The notes: generated from the letters alone by a model not told the origin. A stretch of 64,000 bases of DNA from Lachnospiraceae bacterium (GCA_910575775.1 CAJTEY010000011.1:55691-119690), one strand, 5' to 3'. Counted from the first letter of the stretch, positions 28,601 to 37,434 are shown. Program-made: numbers and translations.

Positions 28601-31099
28601 GTGCACGGTCGTTCCCGTTATCGTGAATGCCAGTTCCGCCTTATCTGTAATGTCCACGCCCCCGCCCGTCAGCAGCCTCACGCTGCTGATCTGGTTGGAC
28701 AGATCTACCTTCTCACCGTCATACTCTTTATCCGTTATACCCGTCATACCGGCAAGCTGCATCTCATTTTTTTGAAGAAGCGTAACATAAAACACACTCT
28801 TAAAGAGCGCTTCACCGTCATACGCATATATATCCTTGTCAGCCTCCAAAAAGATTTCCAGCGTATACCGTCCCACATCAACAGGAGCTACCTCACTGTA
28901 TTTTTTCACGATCTCCGTAATCGGGACATTCTTCACCGTCTTAATATAATCAGGGGTATCCCCTCCGTCAGTTTTCTCTTCTTTAGCCCCCTCCTCTTTT
29001 TCCACCTCTCGTTTTCTCGTCTCATCCGTCACCTGAATCGTATAGAGAAAGGAACCGTTACTCTCGTCGGATGCATAACCGCTAATGCTGTGGGGCTGGC
29101 CGTCATAGGTTTTATCTTTCACCTTGATGGAAGTAAAATCAACCTCAATTTCCTTTCTGCCCTCCACTGTCAGCGTGCCGTTCACTCTATTTAAAGCATA
29201 ATTACTATTTATTACCGTTACGCCGTCCGGTATGATATCATATGTGCCCGCTTTGGCTGCCGATATATTTTCATCACTGTACTTCAGGGTAAGTTCACCT
29301 TGCAGCACATCATCCTGCCCGTCACCCTTCAGGAGGCCGGTCACCTGAATATCACCCTTCAATGAATCGGCCGCCGGCACAGACTCTCCGGCCGCAACCG
29401 TTTTCGAAGGTGCAGTAACCGTAATGATCTGCTGTTTGATCTTAAACTGAAAGACGTCGGAACCTTCGCGAAGTGCATACTTCCACTTATCCGTACCACT
29501 CAAAGTAAAGGTCAGTTCATACTCGCCCGCCTCCGTCGGTGCATCAGCAGAATCATACGCAACACCGCCGGCTGTAGTTCCGATATATGACGGCACTGCC
29601 GTCACGTTCGTAGCATTCCCTGTCCCTCCGGCAATCCGCACGACCGCCCTGTCAGCATTTGACCACGCTTTTTTATCATAGGTGGTATCCAGTTCCACAG
29701 GCATCCCCGCGATAACTACCGGCTGCGGTTCGAATGCTTCAACCGTAAGTGTTCCATTTATATAAGTAATCTCTTCTTCGTAATTGTCTTTTACAGAGTC
29801 ATCTATCTTTCCAGCGGCAACTGTAATCGCATAAGTGGCCGGCTTATAGATGTCATCTTGTGTAATAAGACATGTCAGCTGCGGTTCTGTTTCCCATGTA
29901 TCCCCTTCCGCCAGGCCGGAAACTGTATAATCATACTTCTGTGCCTCCGCCCAGTCCTCAGCCTTTCCAGCATCATCTCTGTCGGGGGAAAAGGAAACCG
30001 TCTTGTCTGTCACCCTGACGATCAGCTTCGCCTTCGAAATTGTAAAAGTCTCTTTCTTCTCTCCCTTATAATCACCCTTCCCCGTCACAATAACAGATGC
30101 GTCTCCCGCATTTTTGTTATCCTGATAGGACACGGTATAATCTTTGCCAGGCAACAGATTATTGTTACCGACAGAAACGGTCACATCAGGTTTTTTCTCC
30201 GTTCCGTCATAGGTATAACCCTTCTGTGGCACCTGAATCTCTACAAATGCATGTTGTTCCAAATCACAAGTTACCGTCACCGTGGCACTGACACCGCTGC
30301 GTGTCTGATACTTAGAATTTGTGGGGGTAAAATCCGCCTGATACGTCTGTTTCCCCACCTTATTCATCTGCTGCGAACTATCCTTCCAGCTCCAACTACC
30401 CTCAGTATTTGCAGGCAGCGTAATCTCAGAAAGGCTCTGCCCGTACTCAGCAGTCAGACTTGGCGCTTCAATCACGAGTATGTCAAAGTTTTTCGACTGT
30501 CCATCATATGAGATGGTCATCTGGCCAATTCCCACGCTATTGGAATCAAACGCCACCTGCGCATTTTTCACATCAACCTGTATAATTTTACCATCCGCTG
30601 ACGTATAGGTAATCGCGGCACCCGCTATATCAACACTCTCACCCTTAAGATAAGTTGTCTTCGTCGGGCCTTTAAACGAATATGTTATCGGATCTGCCAG
30701 CGGTGCAACGGCAGACTCATCCGATGGCTCTTCCTCCTCTGCCTCTCCCGACGTTTCATCCCTGTCCGTTCCAGATCCTTCCAGGTTAACTCCATCTCCA
30801 TCGGACATGTTCATATCGTCCTCATGATCCGCTTCGCCCGGTTCCAACGAATTTTCCTCATCCGGCTCGTCACCAGCACCTTCCTCTTCAGACGGAAAGT
30901 CATCCTCCTGCTTTTCCTGTATCACATTTTCTTCCTCAGACGCTGTCTGGGGCTGATCCTGTTCCTGTTCTTCTTCCACCGTCGGGATTCCGCTCTCCTG
31001 AGCCGATACATACATCTGTCCCTGCGGCATACCGGTAAACACCATAGCCGCCGCAATCAGCGCTGCACCGACCCGATAAAACCTACTTCTTTTCATCAC
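25646..31099 (-). CDS. giant secreted repeat protein (MBG/Ig-like and CHB_HEX-like domains), 1817 aa
   Basis: A signal peptide lies at the N-terminus (MMKRSRFYRVGAALIAAAMV, cleavage near VSAQE). A Glu/Asp-rich linker spans about 35-130, then a series of MBG/Ig-like beta modules (YDGQPHSISGY, VTAPSKTVAAGESVPA). At about 1095-1180 there is a segment like the chitobiase C-terminal domain (RVALGTKVQLSTTEENAEII, YAEPIEIRSTMTIRA), followed by an Asp/Pro linker. Residues about 1215-1817 hold seven repeats built on Y(T)G-x-IEP, GTDYTVSYKNN and GKGNYxG; an eighth similar unit lies near residue 290. It ends at KGKSLFKLFG with no sorting signal, membrane helix or cell-wall-binding repeat visible. It reads in the same direction as the sortase gene and ends 127 bases before it, and it has its own promoter. 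Probably an adhesin or matrix protein. Confidence 0.82.
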   Translation of the reverse strand: MMKRSRFYRVGAALIAAAMVFTGMPQGQMYVSAQESGIPTVEEEQEQDQPQTASEEENVIQEKQEDDFPSEEEGAGDEPDEENSLEPGEADHEDDMNMSDGDGVNLEGSGTDRDETSGEAEEEEPSDESAVAPLADPITYSFKGPTKTTYLKGESVDIAGAAITYTSADGKIIQVDVKNAQVAFDSNSVGIGQMTISYDGQSKNFDILVIEAPSLTAEYGQSLSEITLPANTEGSWSWKDSSQQMNKVGKQTYQADFTPTNSKYQTRSGVSATVTVTCDLEQHAFVEIQVPQKGYTYDGTEKKPDVTVSVGNNNLLPGKDYTVSYQDNKNAGDASVIVTGKGDYKGEKKETFTISKAKLIVRVTDKTVSFSPDRDDAGKAEDWAEAQKYDYTVSGLAEGDTWETEPQLTCLITQDDIYKPATYAITVAAGKIDDSVKDNYEEEITYINGTLTVEAFEPQPVVIAGMPVELDTTYDKKAWSNADRAVVRIAGGTGNATNVTAVPSYIGTTAGGVAYDSADAPTEAGEYELTFTLSGTDKWKYALREGSDVFQFKIKQQIITVTAPSKTVAAGESVPAADSLKGDIQVTGLLKGDGQDDVLQGELTLKYSDENISAAKAGTYDIIPDGVTVINSNYALNRVNGTLTVEGRKEIEVDFTSIKVKDKTYDGQPHSISGYASDESNGSFLYTIQVTDETRKREVEKEEGAKEEKTDGGDTPDYIKTVKNVPITEIVKKYSEVAPVDVGRYTLEIFLEADKDIYAYDGEALFKSVFYVTLLQKNEMQLAGMTGITDKEYDGEKVDLSNQISSVRLLTGGGVDITDKAELAFTITGTTVHSTDGYSDYNETIDPQNPSAGLPDKAGEYVLHVKLNRREPHNYVENEWKYPFAVKKKKLSITVNGQEMYVGDERLEAEKELPDRFKNQYTVEGVLDADSEKLAEKLTVVPGQTVEADEPGIYDLLLWGLVEAEWADYEITWNNAKLTVKGQLHKIKEELKAVTNVPNGKTLEEIAESYLPKKTTIYLYSGGKAPAPGTSAGEDVEDTAEIVWNTAKTAQGTSYSSNIKVAQTFKMEGEVQLPELVYADGNTPLTVIVSVSVREAYEGQALKPTANVAAGRVALGTKVQLSTTEENAEIIYTVEADNPAVSVMNRRYAEPIEIRSTMTIRAITRVFGKQDSEELRITYYLDKTLDPGGDDNPDDPDNPQVPEEDIPKDENGNKLPIPDDLWVTDVTGYVYTGTAIKPEVRVYDYKKRLEEKKDYTISYKNNINAADKNHPTKAPTITITGKGNYEGKLIKTFTIAPKDIGEADVWTDNLTVAFNGKEQKPVPVVTWKGKKLSAKKDYSFNVSPQITIAAGDYKVTLTGTGNYTGKKEIGFTITDGKPVPKLTVSKIPDCTYTGETFEPKPTVKDGKDILKEGTDYTLEYPDPKTGVNTEVGTGYVIIKGMGPRSGKYCGEKRVTFQIKAAAMMNKAKVAFGPAVYTGSAVEPACTVTIDVKENGVTVNRMLVKDTDYTVTYQNNVKAGKATAVFVGKGSYGGTLKKTFKITGYDLQIDINKKLSIQTADSYPYMKGGSAPKPVIKYDGKTLKEGTDYTVSYKNNTAVGNAASMTIKGKGNFTGSVVKGYLVDIQNLSNVTVSPADKVYQAKAGVYKTKVRVYDTNGKQLSAGKDYDKNVVYTYAVLPRGQKVVTVDGTEREVGDPVDPKDIIPSGAKIKVTVNAVGGNYTGSAEGVYSITGADIAKAKVTVPQQTYTGKAIEPTKKEISVLMNGMPVSADEYEIISYTNNINKGTAKLTIQGQGNYGGTKTVSFKIKGKSLFKLFG

Positions 31100-31208
31100 T
31101 GCTCATTCCTTCTTTCTTCCCCTGTTTCGCTTATTCTGAAAGTAAACGTCTGGCAATTCCGATTACGATCTACTATATATTGATATATATCGGATACAAT
31201 CTTTATAT

Positions 31209-31237
31209 ATTGTAGCATAATTCTTCCGTTTTTTCAA
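31209..31237 (-). promoter_or_regulatory. sigma-A promoter of the giant repeat protein
   Basis: Minus strand: TTGAAA, 17 bases, TACAAT. The leader is about 100 bases and contains an AT-rich tract of alternating TATATATC-type sequence. The terminator at 31250-31283 separates it from the DUF4037 gene. Confidence 0.75.
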
Positions 31238-31249
31238 TATTACACCCAC

Positions 31250-31283
31250 AAAAAAGGCTGCCGCCTCTACGGACAGCTGCCTT
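31250..31283 (-). terminator. terminator after the DUF4037 operon
   Basis: Minus strand: AAGGC pairs with GCCTT, and a further six pairs follow an A/A mismatch; six T follow the stem. It ends the operon that runs from recQ to DUF4037. Confidence 0.75.
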
Positions 31284-31391
31284 TGTCATAATAATGATTC
31301 TGCTATCTGAAAATTCGTTTAGCACACCATACAAAAGCTGCATCATAAAGGTTTTGCCGCTGTTGTTGTTTAGATTCATTTTGCGCGCCAT
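31260..31391 (-). pseudogene. possible remnant of an AAA/P-loop ATPase N-terminus
   Basis: The frame opening at ATG 31391 overlaps the last 16 bases of the DUF4037 gene. It reads MNLNNNSGKTFMMQLLYGVL, which looks like the start of an AAA ATPase (NNxSGKT P-loop followed by QLLYGVL). The frame continues only to 31203 and runs through the operon terminator and the next promoter, so an intact gene is very unlikely. It may be a decayed end of a lost ATPase gene, or chance. Confidence 0.3.
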
Positions 31392-32335
31392 TCCGTCTCT
31401 CTCCCCAAAATCTCCGCCACATGATTCTGCAGGAAATTATCCTGTCTGCCGGACAGCTCCATCTCATTCAGTGTCTGCACCAGTACATTGCAGACTGCTT
31501 CAATCACCAGCACCCTGCCGTCATCGGTGTTTAAATGGTACAAAAAATCCCCGGCTCCCACACCTTCCCAAGCCGCTGCGGGATCGGGAATCTGATAGAG
31601 AAGCGCAAGCATATCCCCAATCTCGCTGCAGACGACAAGCTCCTTCATTCCTCTGTGCATCCACTTATAAAAAGGTGCATATTTTTTATTCAGCAGATAA
31701 ACAATCTGCATGGTCTCTTTCACAAACTCCGTCAGGGCAATCTCCGCCGCAATGCGCTCTCCCCGTTTCATGGCGCGGGCATAATTATACTGCCCCGCCT
31801 GCGCCGCCCTCGCCAGACTTTCCGCCAGCTTTTTCCGCCACACTTCCTGCGGATAGTAAGACAGAAGCCCTTCCCGTATTCTGGTGAATTTTCCGCACGG
31901 ATCCTCAAAAACCGCCCCGTTTGTCGCTGTGGACAGTGAAGCCTCCGAAAGAGAAAACCACTCTGCCTCCGTCTCCGGCACACGGTCCGTGCCTAAAATT
32001 TCCAGATAAAAGTCTTCCAGACAGAGCACGCCCACACGTCCTTTTCCCTGCTCTTCTTCCACCCGGGCGCTGCAACCCATAAACTCTTTCGGCAGCGCGT
32101 CATAGGCAGCCTGCATCTCCTTTCCGCACTGCTGATAAAGCTCCCGTGGCAGCCAGATGCAGAAAGACGGGCCGTAATCGTGATCCGTCGAAATTTCATC
32201 GTCAAAGCCAAGGCACTCGGAGCCATATCCCACAAGACCCGCAGCCGTCTGATCTGCACGCTCCGGGAACTGTCCGCGTATCATCTGTCTGCCATATATC
32301 TCATAATATTGTTTTGCCGTCTCTAAACCTTTCAT
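31376..32335 (-). CDS. DUF4037 domain protein
   Basis: A 319-residue protein. The N-terminal part resembles a nucleotidyltransferase fold: GSECLGFDDEISTDHDYGPSF, where a GS motif and D-x-D follow as in minimal nucleotidyltransferases. A helical DUF4037 C-terminal domain follows (LARAAQAGQYNYARAMKRGERIAAEIALTEFVKETMQIVYLLN). The biochemical role is not established. Its start overlaps the stop of the TPR gene by four bases (ATGA), so the two are translationally coupled. Confidence 0.85.
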   Translation of the reverse strand: MKGLETAKQYYEIYGRQMIRGQFPERADQTAAGLVGYGSECLGFDDEISTDHDYGPSFCIWLPRELYQQCGKEMQAAYDALPKEFMGCSARVEEEQGKGRVGVLCLEDFYLEILGTDRVPETEAEWFSLSEASLSTATNGAVFEDPCGKFTRIREGLLSYYPQEVWRKKLAESLARAAQAGQYNYARAMKRGERIAAEIALTEFVKETMQIVYLLNKKYAPFYKWMHRGMKELVVCSEIGDMLALLYQIPDPAAAWEGVGAGDFLYHLNTDDGRVLVIEAVCNVLVQTLNEMELSGRQDNFLQNHVAEILGRETEWRAK

Positions 32336-33207
32336 GCCTTCTCTTCTTTCCTCTGCAGCCGCCCGATCACTTCACGCGCCCTATCCGCATACTCTTTTTG
32401 TTTTTTCTCATCTCCCATCGCCCCGCACACTGCGGCACAGTTTTCACAGAGAATACCATAGCTCATGTTTTCCCCGTAGTGCTGCTTCACATCCTCCAGG
32501 GCGCGTTCATAAATATCCAGGGATTTTTCATATTCACCGTCACGGAAATAAGCTTCCCCCATTCCGGCCAGTGCGCCGCTGTAGTGCTCGTTCGGCGCCC
32601 CTTCTCCCTGCTCAAAGAGTGCAATGGCGCGCGAAAGGCAGTTCTTTGCCTCCTCGTTTTCAGAAAGCTTAAAGTAAACCAGCGCCAGATTGGTAAGGGT
32701 GGTGGCTGTCTGCGCCTCATTTCCTTCCTGCTTCTCTATGATCGCAAGCGCTTTTTTCGCGCAGTCCACCGCTTCCCTGTTCTCCCCTGCTTTTTCCAGC
32801 ATAATACTCATGTTATTATAAAGCCCTGCCCATCGGTAGTCCTCCGCCGGCAGAAGTCTTTCATAAATCTGTACAGCCTGCCGGTAAAACCGCAGAGCCT
32901 GCGCATAATCGCCTGCCGCACTGTAGGCGGTAGCCGTATTTAATAAGGTGGTGGCAAAGTGCTCCGTGTCTTCCAGCTTCAACTCCTCCATCAGAAGAAG
33001 CACATCCTCCGCCGCCACATAGGCTTTCTGAAACGCTGAAACACTCCGATAAAAGCCGATCATCTCATTACAGATCGAAATATAGGCCGCATAATCCTCT
33101 TCCTCCTTCGCCTGCTCCAGAGAGGCCGTCAGAAAGCCGTCAATCTTCTCCACCTGATTTTTTTCAAAATAGGAATCCAGTTCCTCAAAAAATGCATCCA
33201 TATTCAT
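32332..33207 (-). CDS. tetratricopeptide-repeat protein
   Basis: A 291-residue all-helical protein with about five TPR units; clear ones are TALNTATAYSAAGDYAQALRF-like in pattern (ATTLLNTATAYSAAGDYAQA, AGLYNNMSIMLEKAGENREA, TTLTNLALVYFKLSENEEA, SGALAGMGEAYFRDGEYEKS). No signal peptide or enzyme domain. GTG 33219 is in frame, but ATG 33207 with GGAG six bases upstream is preferred. It overlaps the DUF4037 gene by four bases, so the proteins may act together; TPR modules usually bind partner proteins. Confidence 0.87.
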   Translation of the reverse strand: MNMDAFFEELDSYFEKNQVEKIDGFLTASLEQAKEEEDYAAYISICNEMIGFYRSVSAFQKAYVAAEDVLLLMEELKLEDTEHFATTLLNTATAYSAAGDYAQALRFYRQAVQIYERLLPAEDYRWAGLYNNMSIMLEKAGENREAVDCAKKALAIIEKQEGNEAQTATTLTNLALVYFKLSENEEAKNCLSRAIALFEQGEGAPNEHYSGALAGMGEAYFRDGEYEKSLDIYERALEDVKQHYGENMSYGILCENCAAVCGAMGDEKKQKEYADRAREVIGRLQRKEEKA

Positions 33208-33230
33208 AGAAATCTCCACTCCTTTCCGTG

Positions 33231-34586
33231 TTAACCCTCCATCCGCGCAATGATTCTGTTCTGTTTATAAAAATAGTAACCGCTCACCAGCGCTGCACAC
33301 ATGACCCAGCTGATCGGATAGCAGGCCACAATCCACCGCAGTCCCTTTCCCGGTGTAATCAGTCCCACCCAGATGATACGGAACACACATATCCCGAGCA
33401 CGGATATAACGGTGGTCACAAAAGTATACCCCTGCGCCCGGAGCGACCCGGAAAATATTTCAATGAAGACAAACATGACAAAAGCGGGCGCAATGCTGTA
33501 CATCATAGTCATCCCGATTTCCACCACCGCAGCGTCCCCCGTAAAAATACCAAGCAGATAACGCCCCGTCATCATCAGAAGCGCCGTCAGACAGACAGCC
33601 GTACCGACCGCCATGCCCAGACAGACCCTTGTGCCTTTCCGCACCCGGTCCCATTTGCCGGCCCCGAAGTTCTGGCCTACAAACGTAGTCAGTGCAATGC
33701 CGAAAGACGAATTAATCATCCAGAAAATGCTGTCGATCTTGCCATAAGCTGTCCACGCCGCCATTGTATCCACACCCAGGAGGTTCAGGGCTGCCTGCAC
33801 GATCATGTTGGAAATGCTGTACATAGATGCCTGCAGGCCGGACGGAAATCCAATCTGCAGCATATTCTTTAATACTTCCCGGTGAATCCTGATTTTGCGG
33901 ACTGACAACACCATACTGTCCACCTTGTACATCAGCGCCCAGGTCACCAGCGCCGCACTGATTGCCTGGGAAACCAGGGTTGCCACCGCCACGCCGAGAA
34001 CCCCCAGTCCAAAGTAGAGCACCAGAAGCAGATCCAGTACAATATTTACAATACAGCACACCACCAGATAATACAACGGTCTTTTGGAGTCACCGATGGC
34101 CCGCAGAATGGCCGCACCCATATTATAAATAAACACAAATACCAGCCCGGAAAAATAAACCCGTATATACAGAGTGGACATTTCCATCAGCTCGGCCGGT
34201 GTGTTCATGGCTTCCAGAATCAGCGGCGCCGCCGCCACGCCAACCACCCCCAGACCGATTCCGCCAAGGACCCCAAACGCATAGGACGTATGCAGGGCAT
34301 CTTCCAGCCTCTTCCTGTGGGACGCCCCGTACGCCTGGGAAATCAAAACCGTTCCACCAGCCGTAAGGCCCGTAAAAAAGCCGACTACCATATTGATGAT
34401 CTGGGCGGAGGAACCGCCCACGCTGGACAACGCCTCCTTGCCTGCAAACTGACCCACAATCACTGTATCTACTGTATTGTATAACTGTTGAAAGAAAGTG
34501 CCAATCAAAATCGGGAAGAAAAAAAGCAAAAGCTGCTTCCAGATGACACCCTCCAATATGCCGTTTTGTTTCTCCTTCGTTTCCAT
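33231..34586 (-). CDS. MATE-family multidrug efflux transporter
   Basis: A 451-residue MatE transporter with twelve predicted helices in two halves. The N-terminal signature FFFPILIGTFFQQLYNTVDTVIVGQFAGKEALSSVGG is followed by FTGLTAGGTVLISQAYGA. The second half carries the matching FVGQNFGAGKWDRVRKG. These proteins export drugs, metabolites or toxic cations using Na+ or H+. The start overlaps the stop of the Nudix-GNAT gene by one base (TAATG), so translation is coupled. The substrate cannot be inferred. Confidence 0.92.
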   Translation of the reverse strand: METKEKQNGILEGVIWKQLLLFFFPILIGTFFQQLYNTVDTVIVGQFAGKEALSSVGGSSAQIINMVVGFFTGLTAGGTVLISQAYGASHRKRLEDALHTSYAFGVLGGIGLGVVGVAAAPLILEAMNTPAELMEMSTLYIRVYFSGLVFVFIYNMGAAILRAIGDSKRPLYYLVVCCIVNIVLDLLLVLYFGLGVLGVAVATLVSQAISAALVTWALMYKVDSMVLSVRKIRIHREVLKNMLQIGFPSGLQASMYSISNMIVQAALNLLGVDTMAAWTAYGKIDSIFWMINSSFGIALTTFVGQNFGAGKWDRVRKGTRVCLGMAVGTAVCLTALLMMTGRYLLGIFTGDAAVVEIGMTMMYSIAPAFVMFVFIEIFSGSLRAQGYTFVTTVISVLGICVFRIIWVGLITPGKGLRWIVACYPISWVMCAALVSGYYFYKQNRIIARMEG

Positions 34587-35560
34587 TATTCTACCCTTAA
34601 CCTGTATTCTAATTGACAGTCATACGGTTCCCGTTCCACATGCTCCCTGTGATACCACTGCGCCTCCACGCATCCCATAGACTGATAAAATGCCTGCGTC
34701 TCCACCGCCGAATGAGCCGATATGTAAAGTCTGCCGGCCCCTTTTTGTTTTGCAAAAGCCGATGCCTTTTCAAACAAACTCCTGCCGATTCCCTTTCCGC
34801 GCATGTCCTCAGAAACATGGATGCTGGACAGATCCATATAGCGATGCCCTCCTCCAAAAAGTGCGGCTTCCACAGAGACAAACCCCTTGAGCGCTCCCCG
34901 GTAAAAAGCTCCGCAGACAAACCCGCCCGTCAGAACGGTATTTTTAAGACATCTGACAAGCATTTGGTACTCTTCCTGCGTCCAGTCATCCGTAAACGGA
35001 TCTGCCACCGTCTTCCACTCGCCGTCTATTTTTCTTCTGCACATGTCCACTTTTTGATGACGGACAAAGTTTGCAAACAATTCCAGATTCAGTTCCCTTT
35101 CTCCTAACTGTCTGTACCAGACCGCATCCGCAATAAAGCACTTTGTTCCTTCCATAACCCGGGGCAAAGTTTCCGGGCTGCTGCGTTTCAGTTTTTCAAT
35201 CAGCCCCAGATCCGCCGGCAGCCACGCCACACTGTCGAGGCTCTCTCGGGTCAGCCATTTCGCCGCTTCGTGCTCTTTCAATACCAGACTGCCGGATTTA
35301 ACCGTGCAGAAAAAGCAGTCCATAGACAGATGGAATGCGGGATAATCATATTCCACTGTGTCGAACAACTCTCCCACCTCGATCTCTGTGTCCAGTTCTT
35401 CCCGTATCTCCCGGATCAGCGCTTCCTGCGGCGTCTCTCCCGCTTCTACCTTACCGCCTGGAAATTCCCATCCGTCCTTAAACTCGCCGTATCCCCGCTG
35501 GGTGGCAAAAATCTGGTTGTTGTGGGTGATGACGGCGGCAGCTACTTTAATTGTTTTCAT
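34586..35560 (-). CDS. Nudix hydrolase-GNAT acetyltransferase fusion
   Basis: A 324-residue two-domain protein. Residues 1-130 form a MutT-type Nudix domain with the Nudix box split over GGKVEAGETPQEALIREI and REELDTEI; the GRGYGEFKDGWEFPGG context is typical of 8-oxo-dGTP or CTP pyrophosphohydrolases. From about 170 a GNAT domain follows, with VSEDMRGKGIGRSLFEKA for acetyl-CoA binding and AVETQAFYQSMGC. The fused acetyltransferase half suggests two linked steps on one substrate, or simple co-expression; neither can be shown here. It starts two bases after the recQ stop and overlaps the MATE start. Confidence 0.88.
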   Translation of the reverse strand: MKTIKVAAAVITHNNQIFATQRGYGEFKDGWEFPGGKVEAGETPQEALIREIREELDTEIEVGELFDTVEYDYPAFHLSMDCFFCTVKSGSLVLKEHEAAKWLTRESLDSVAWLPADLGLIEKLKRSSPETLPRVMEGTKCFIADAVWYRQLGERELNLELFANFVRHQKVDMCRRKIDGEWKTVADPFTDDWTQEEYQMLVRCLKNTVLTGGFVCGAFYRGALKGFVSVEAALFGGGHRYMDLSSIHVSEDMRGKGIGRSLFEKASAFAKQKGAGRLYISAHSAVETQAFYQSMGCVEAQWYHREHVEREPYDCQLEYRLRVE

Positions 35561-35562
35561 GT

Positions 35563-37434
35563 CTATTCCCCAAAATAAAACTTCTCGCGGATCCCTCCTG
35601 TATACTCCATAATACAGGACAGAAACCGCTCCCCGTACTGTTCATACTTAAAGGCGCCCATCCCGTTCACCGCCATCATTTCCTCCCGGTTCATAGGCAG
35701 ACGCACGCACATATCCACCAATGTCTTGTCCGAAAAAACAAGGTAGGGGGGAATCCCTTTCTCTCTGGCAATCTCCCTGCGCAGCTCCCGCAGTTCTTCA
35801 AAGAAAGCGAGTCCTCTGGTATTGAGAATATCCGATTTTCGGTTTGTACTGCCTTTTATTCTGTCATCGGCTTCCGCCATCCGGCTGCTTCTCGGTTCCA
35901 GCTTCACCATTACCGTGCAAAGGCCGTCAACAATGTCCTGTGCCTTCCCGGTCGTCTGCAGAAGCCCGTACTTATCCTGCGTCTGCCGCAGATACCCTTC
36001 CTGTATCATCTGTCCGATCAGATCCTTCAGTTCATGTTCACGCCATTTCCCCAATGTACCGTAAGAAGGATACTGCTGTACCCGGTATTCCCGCAATTTC
36101 GCGCTTTTTCCGCCAAGGAGTGTGCCGATAACTACCTGTACGCCGTATCTTTCCCCTTGCTCTTCCAGACACTGAATGACTTTTTCCGCTTCCGCCGTCA
36201 TATCTTTTTCCACATAATGCTTCAGACAGTTCCCGCATTTACCGCAGGCGTTCGCGTCTCTCTCCCCAAAATAGCGCAAAATACAAGTGCGCAGGCACGC
36301 CTTGGTATTACAGTAAAAAATCATGGCCTGGAGCCGTTTCTCATCCCGCTCCCGAATGATACGCTGTTCATCCAATGTAAAGTCAGCGCTGTTTTCCTTA
36401 TTTTCCAGCAGAAATCGGTTAATCATAATGTCCTGCGCCGAATACAGAAGAATACAATCGGAAGGTTCGCCGTCTCTTCCGGCGCGACCCGCTTCCTGAT
36501 AGTAGTTTTCCATGCTCTGGGGCATGTTATAATGCAGTACGTAGCGCACATTGGATTTATCAATCCCCATTCCGAAAGCGTTGGTTGCCACGATCACGGG
36601 TTTTCTGTCATAGATAAAATCATCCTGATTATTCCGCCGCTCCTCCGGGGACAGTCCCGCGTGGTATCTTGTGACCGCTATGCCTTCTTTCCTAAGCTGT
36701 TCGTGCACTTTCTCCACATTTTTTCTGGTAGCGCAGTATATGATGCCGCTCTCCTTCCCCCGATCCGCCACATAATGCTGCAAATAGCGCGTGCGGCTCT
36801 TCGTATGCTCCACCGCAAAGAAAAGATTCTGCCTGTCAAAGCCTGTCACAAGCGTCTTGGGATTTTCCAGTCCCAGCACAGAGACAATATCCTCCCTGAC
36901 CTCATCGGTGGCTGTGGCAGTAAACGCACTTAATATAGGCCGTCTCGGGAGCCTTCTCACGAACTGTACAATATGTAAATAGCTGGGGCGGAAATCCTGT
37001 CCCCACTGGGAAATACAGTGCGCCTCGTCCACGGCTACCATGCTGATCTCCACCGCCCCTGCAAAACGCAGGAAACGGTCTGTCTCCAGTCTCTCGGGAG
37101 CCACATAGATAATTTTATACCGCCCCTGCTCCGCAAATGTCAATGCCTTCGTGATCTGTCCTTCCGAGAGAGAGCTGTTGATATAAGCCGCATGGATCCC
37201 CGCCTGATTGAGCGCCTGCACCTGATCCTTCATCAGCGAAATCAGTGGTGAAATCACCAGCGTAATCCCCGGAAGAAGCAGCGCCGGCACCTGATAGCAG
37301 ACAGATTTTCCCGCACCTGTCGGCATAATGCCGAGCACATCCTGCCCTGCAAGAATATGGTCAATCAGCATTTCCTGCCCTTCCCGGAAGGCATGATAGC
37401 CGTAATATTTTTCTAAAACTTCGTATTTATCCAT
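35563..37434 (-). CDS. recQ: ATP-dependent DNA helicase RecQ
   Basis: A 623-residue RecQ helicase. Helicase domain 1 has FREGQEMLIDHILAGQDVL, Walker A MPTGAGKS and the DEAH box in AVDEAHCISQWGQDFRPSY. Domain 2 contains YHAGLSPEERR, NAFGMGIDKSNVRYV and QEAGRAGRDGEPS. The RQC zinc site uses cysteines in CNTKACLRTC and ACGKCGNC. A winged helix follows and an HRDC-like domain ends the protein. RecQ unwinds forked and recombination structures in DNA repair. It is first in a tight operon with the Nudix-GNAT, MATE, TPR and DUF4037 genes; a structured repeat lies just upstream. Confidence 0.95.
   Translation of the reverse strand: MDKYEVLEKYYGYHAFREGQEMLIDHILAGQDVLGIMPTGAGKSVCYQVPALLLPGITLVISPLISLMKDQVQALNQAGIHAAYINSSLSEGQITKALTFAEQGRYKIIYVAPERLETDRFLRFAGAVEISMVAVDEAHCISQWGQDFRPSYLHIVQFVRRLPRRPILSAFTATATDEVREDIVSVLGLENPKTLVTGFDRQNLFFAVEHTKSRTRYLQHYVADRGKESGIIYCATRKNVEKVHEQLRKEGIAVTRYHAGLSPEERRNNQDDFIYDRKPVIVATNAFGMGIDKSNVRYVLHYNMPQSMENYYQEAGRAGRDGEPSDCILLYSAQDIMINRFLLENKENSADFTLDEQRIIRERDEKRLQAMIFYCNTKACLRTCILRYFGERDANACGKCGNCLKHYVEKDMTAEAEKVIQCLEEQGERYGVQVVIGTLLGGKSAKLREYRVQQYPSYGTLGKWREHELKDLIGQMIQEGYLRQTQDKYGLLQTTGKAQDIVDGLCTVMVKLEPRSSRMAEADDRIKGSTNRKSDILNTRGLAFFEELRELRREIAREKGIPPYLVFSDKTLVDMCVRLPMNREEMMAVNGMGAFKYEQYGERFLSCIMEYTGGIREKFYFGE

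Noticed and set aside
28145..29194. 349-codon plus-strand frame
   Set aside because: Antisense to the giant repeat protein, rich in Phe, Ile, Arg and His as expected for a reverse reading.
35551..36933. 460-codon plus-strand frame
   Set aside because: Antisense shadow of recQ; no ribosome-binding site or domain.
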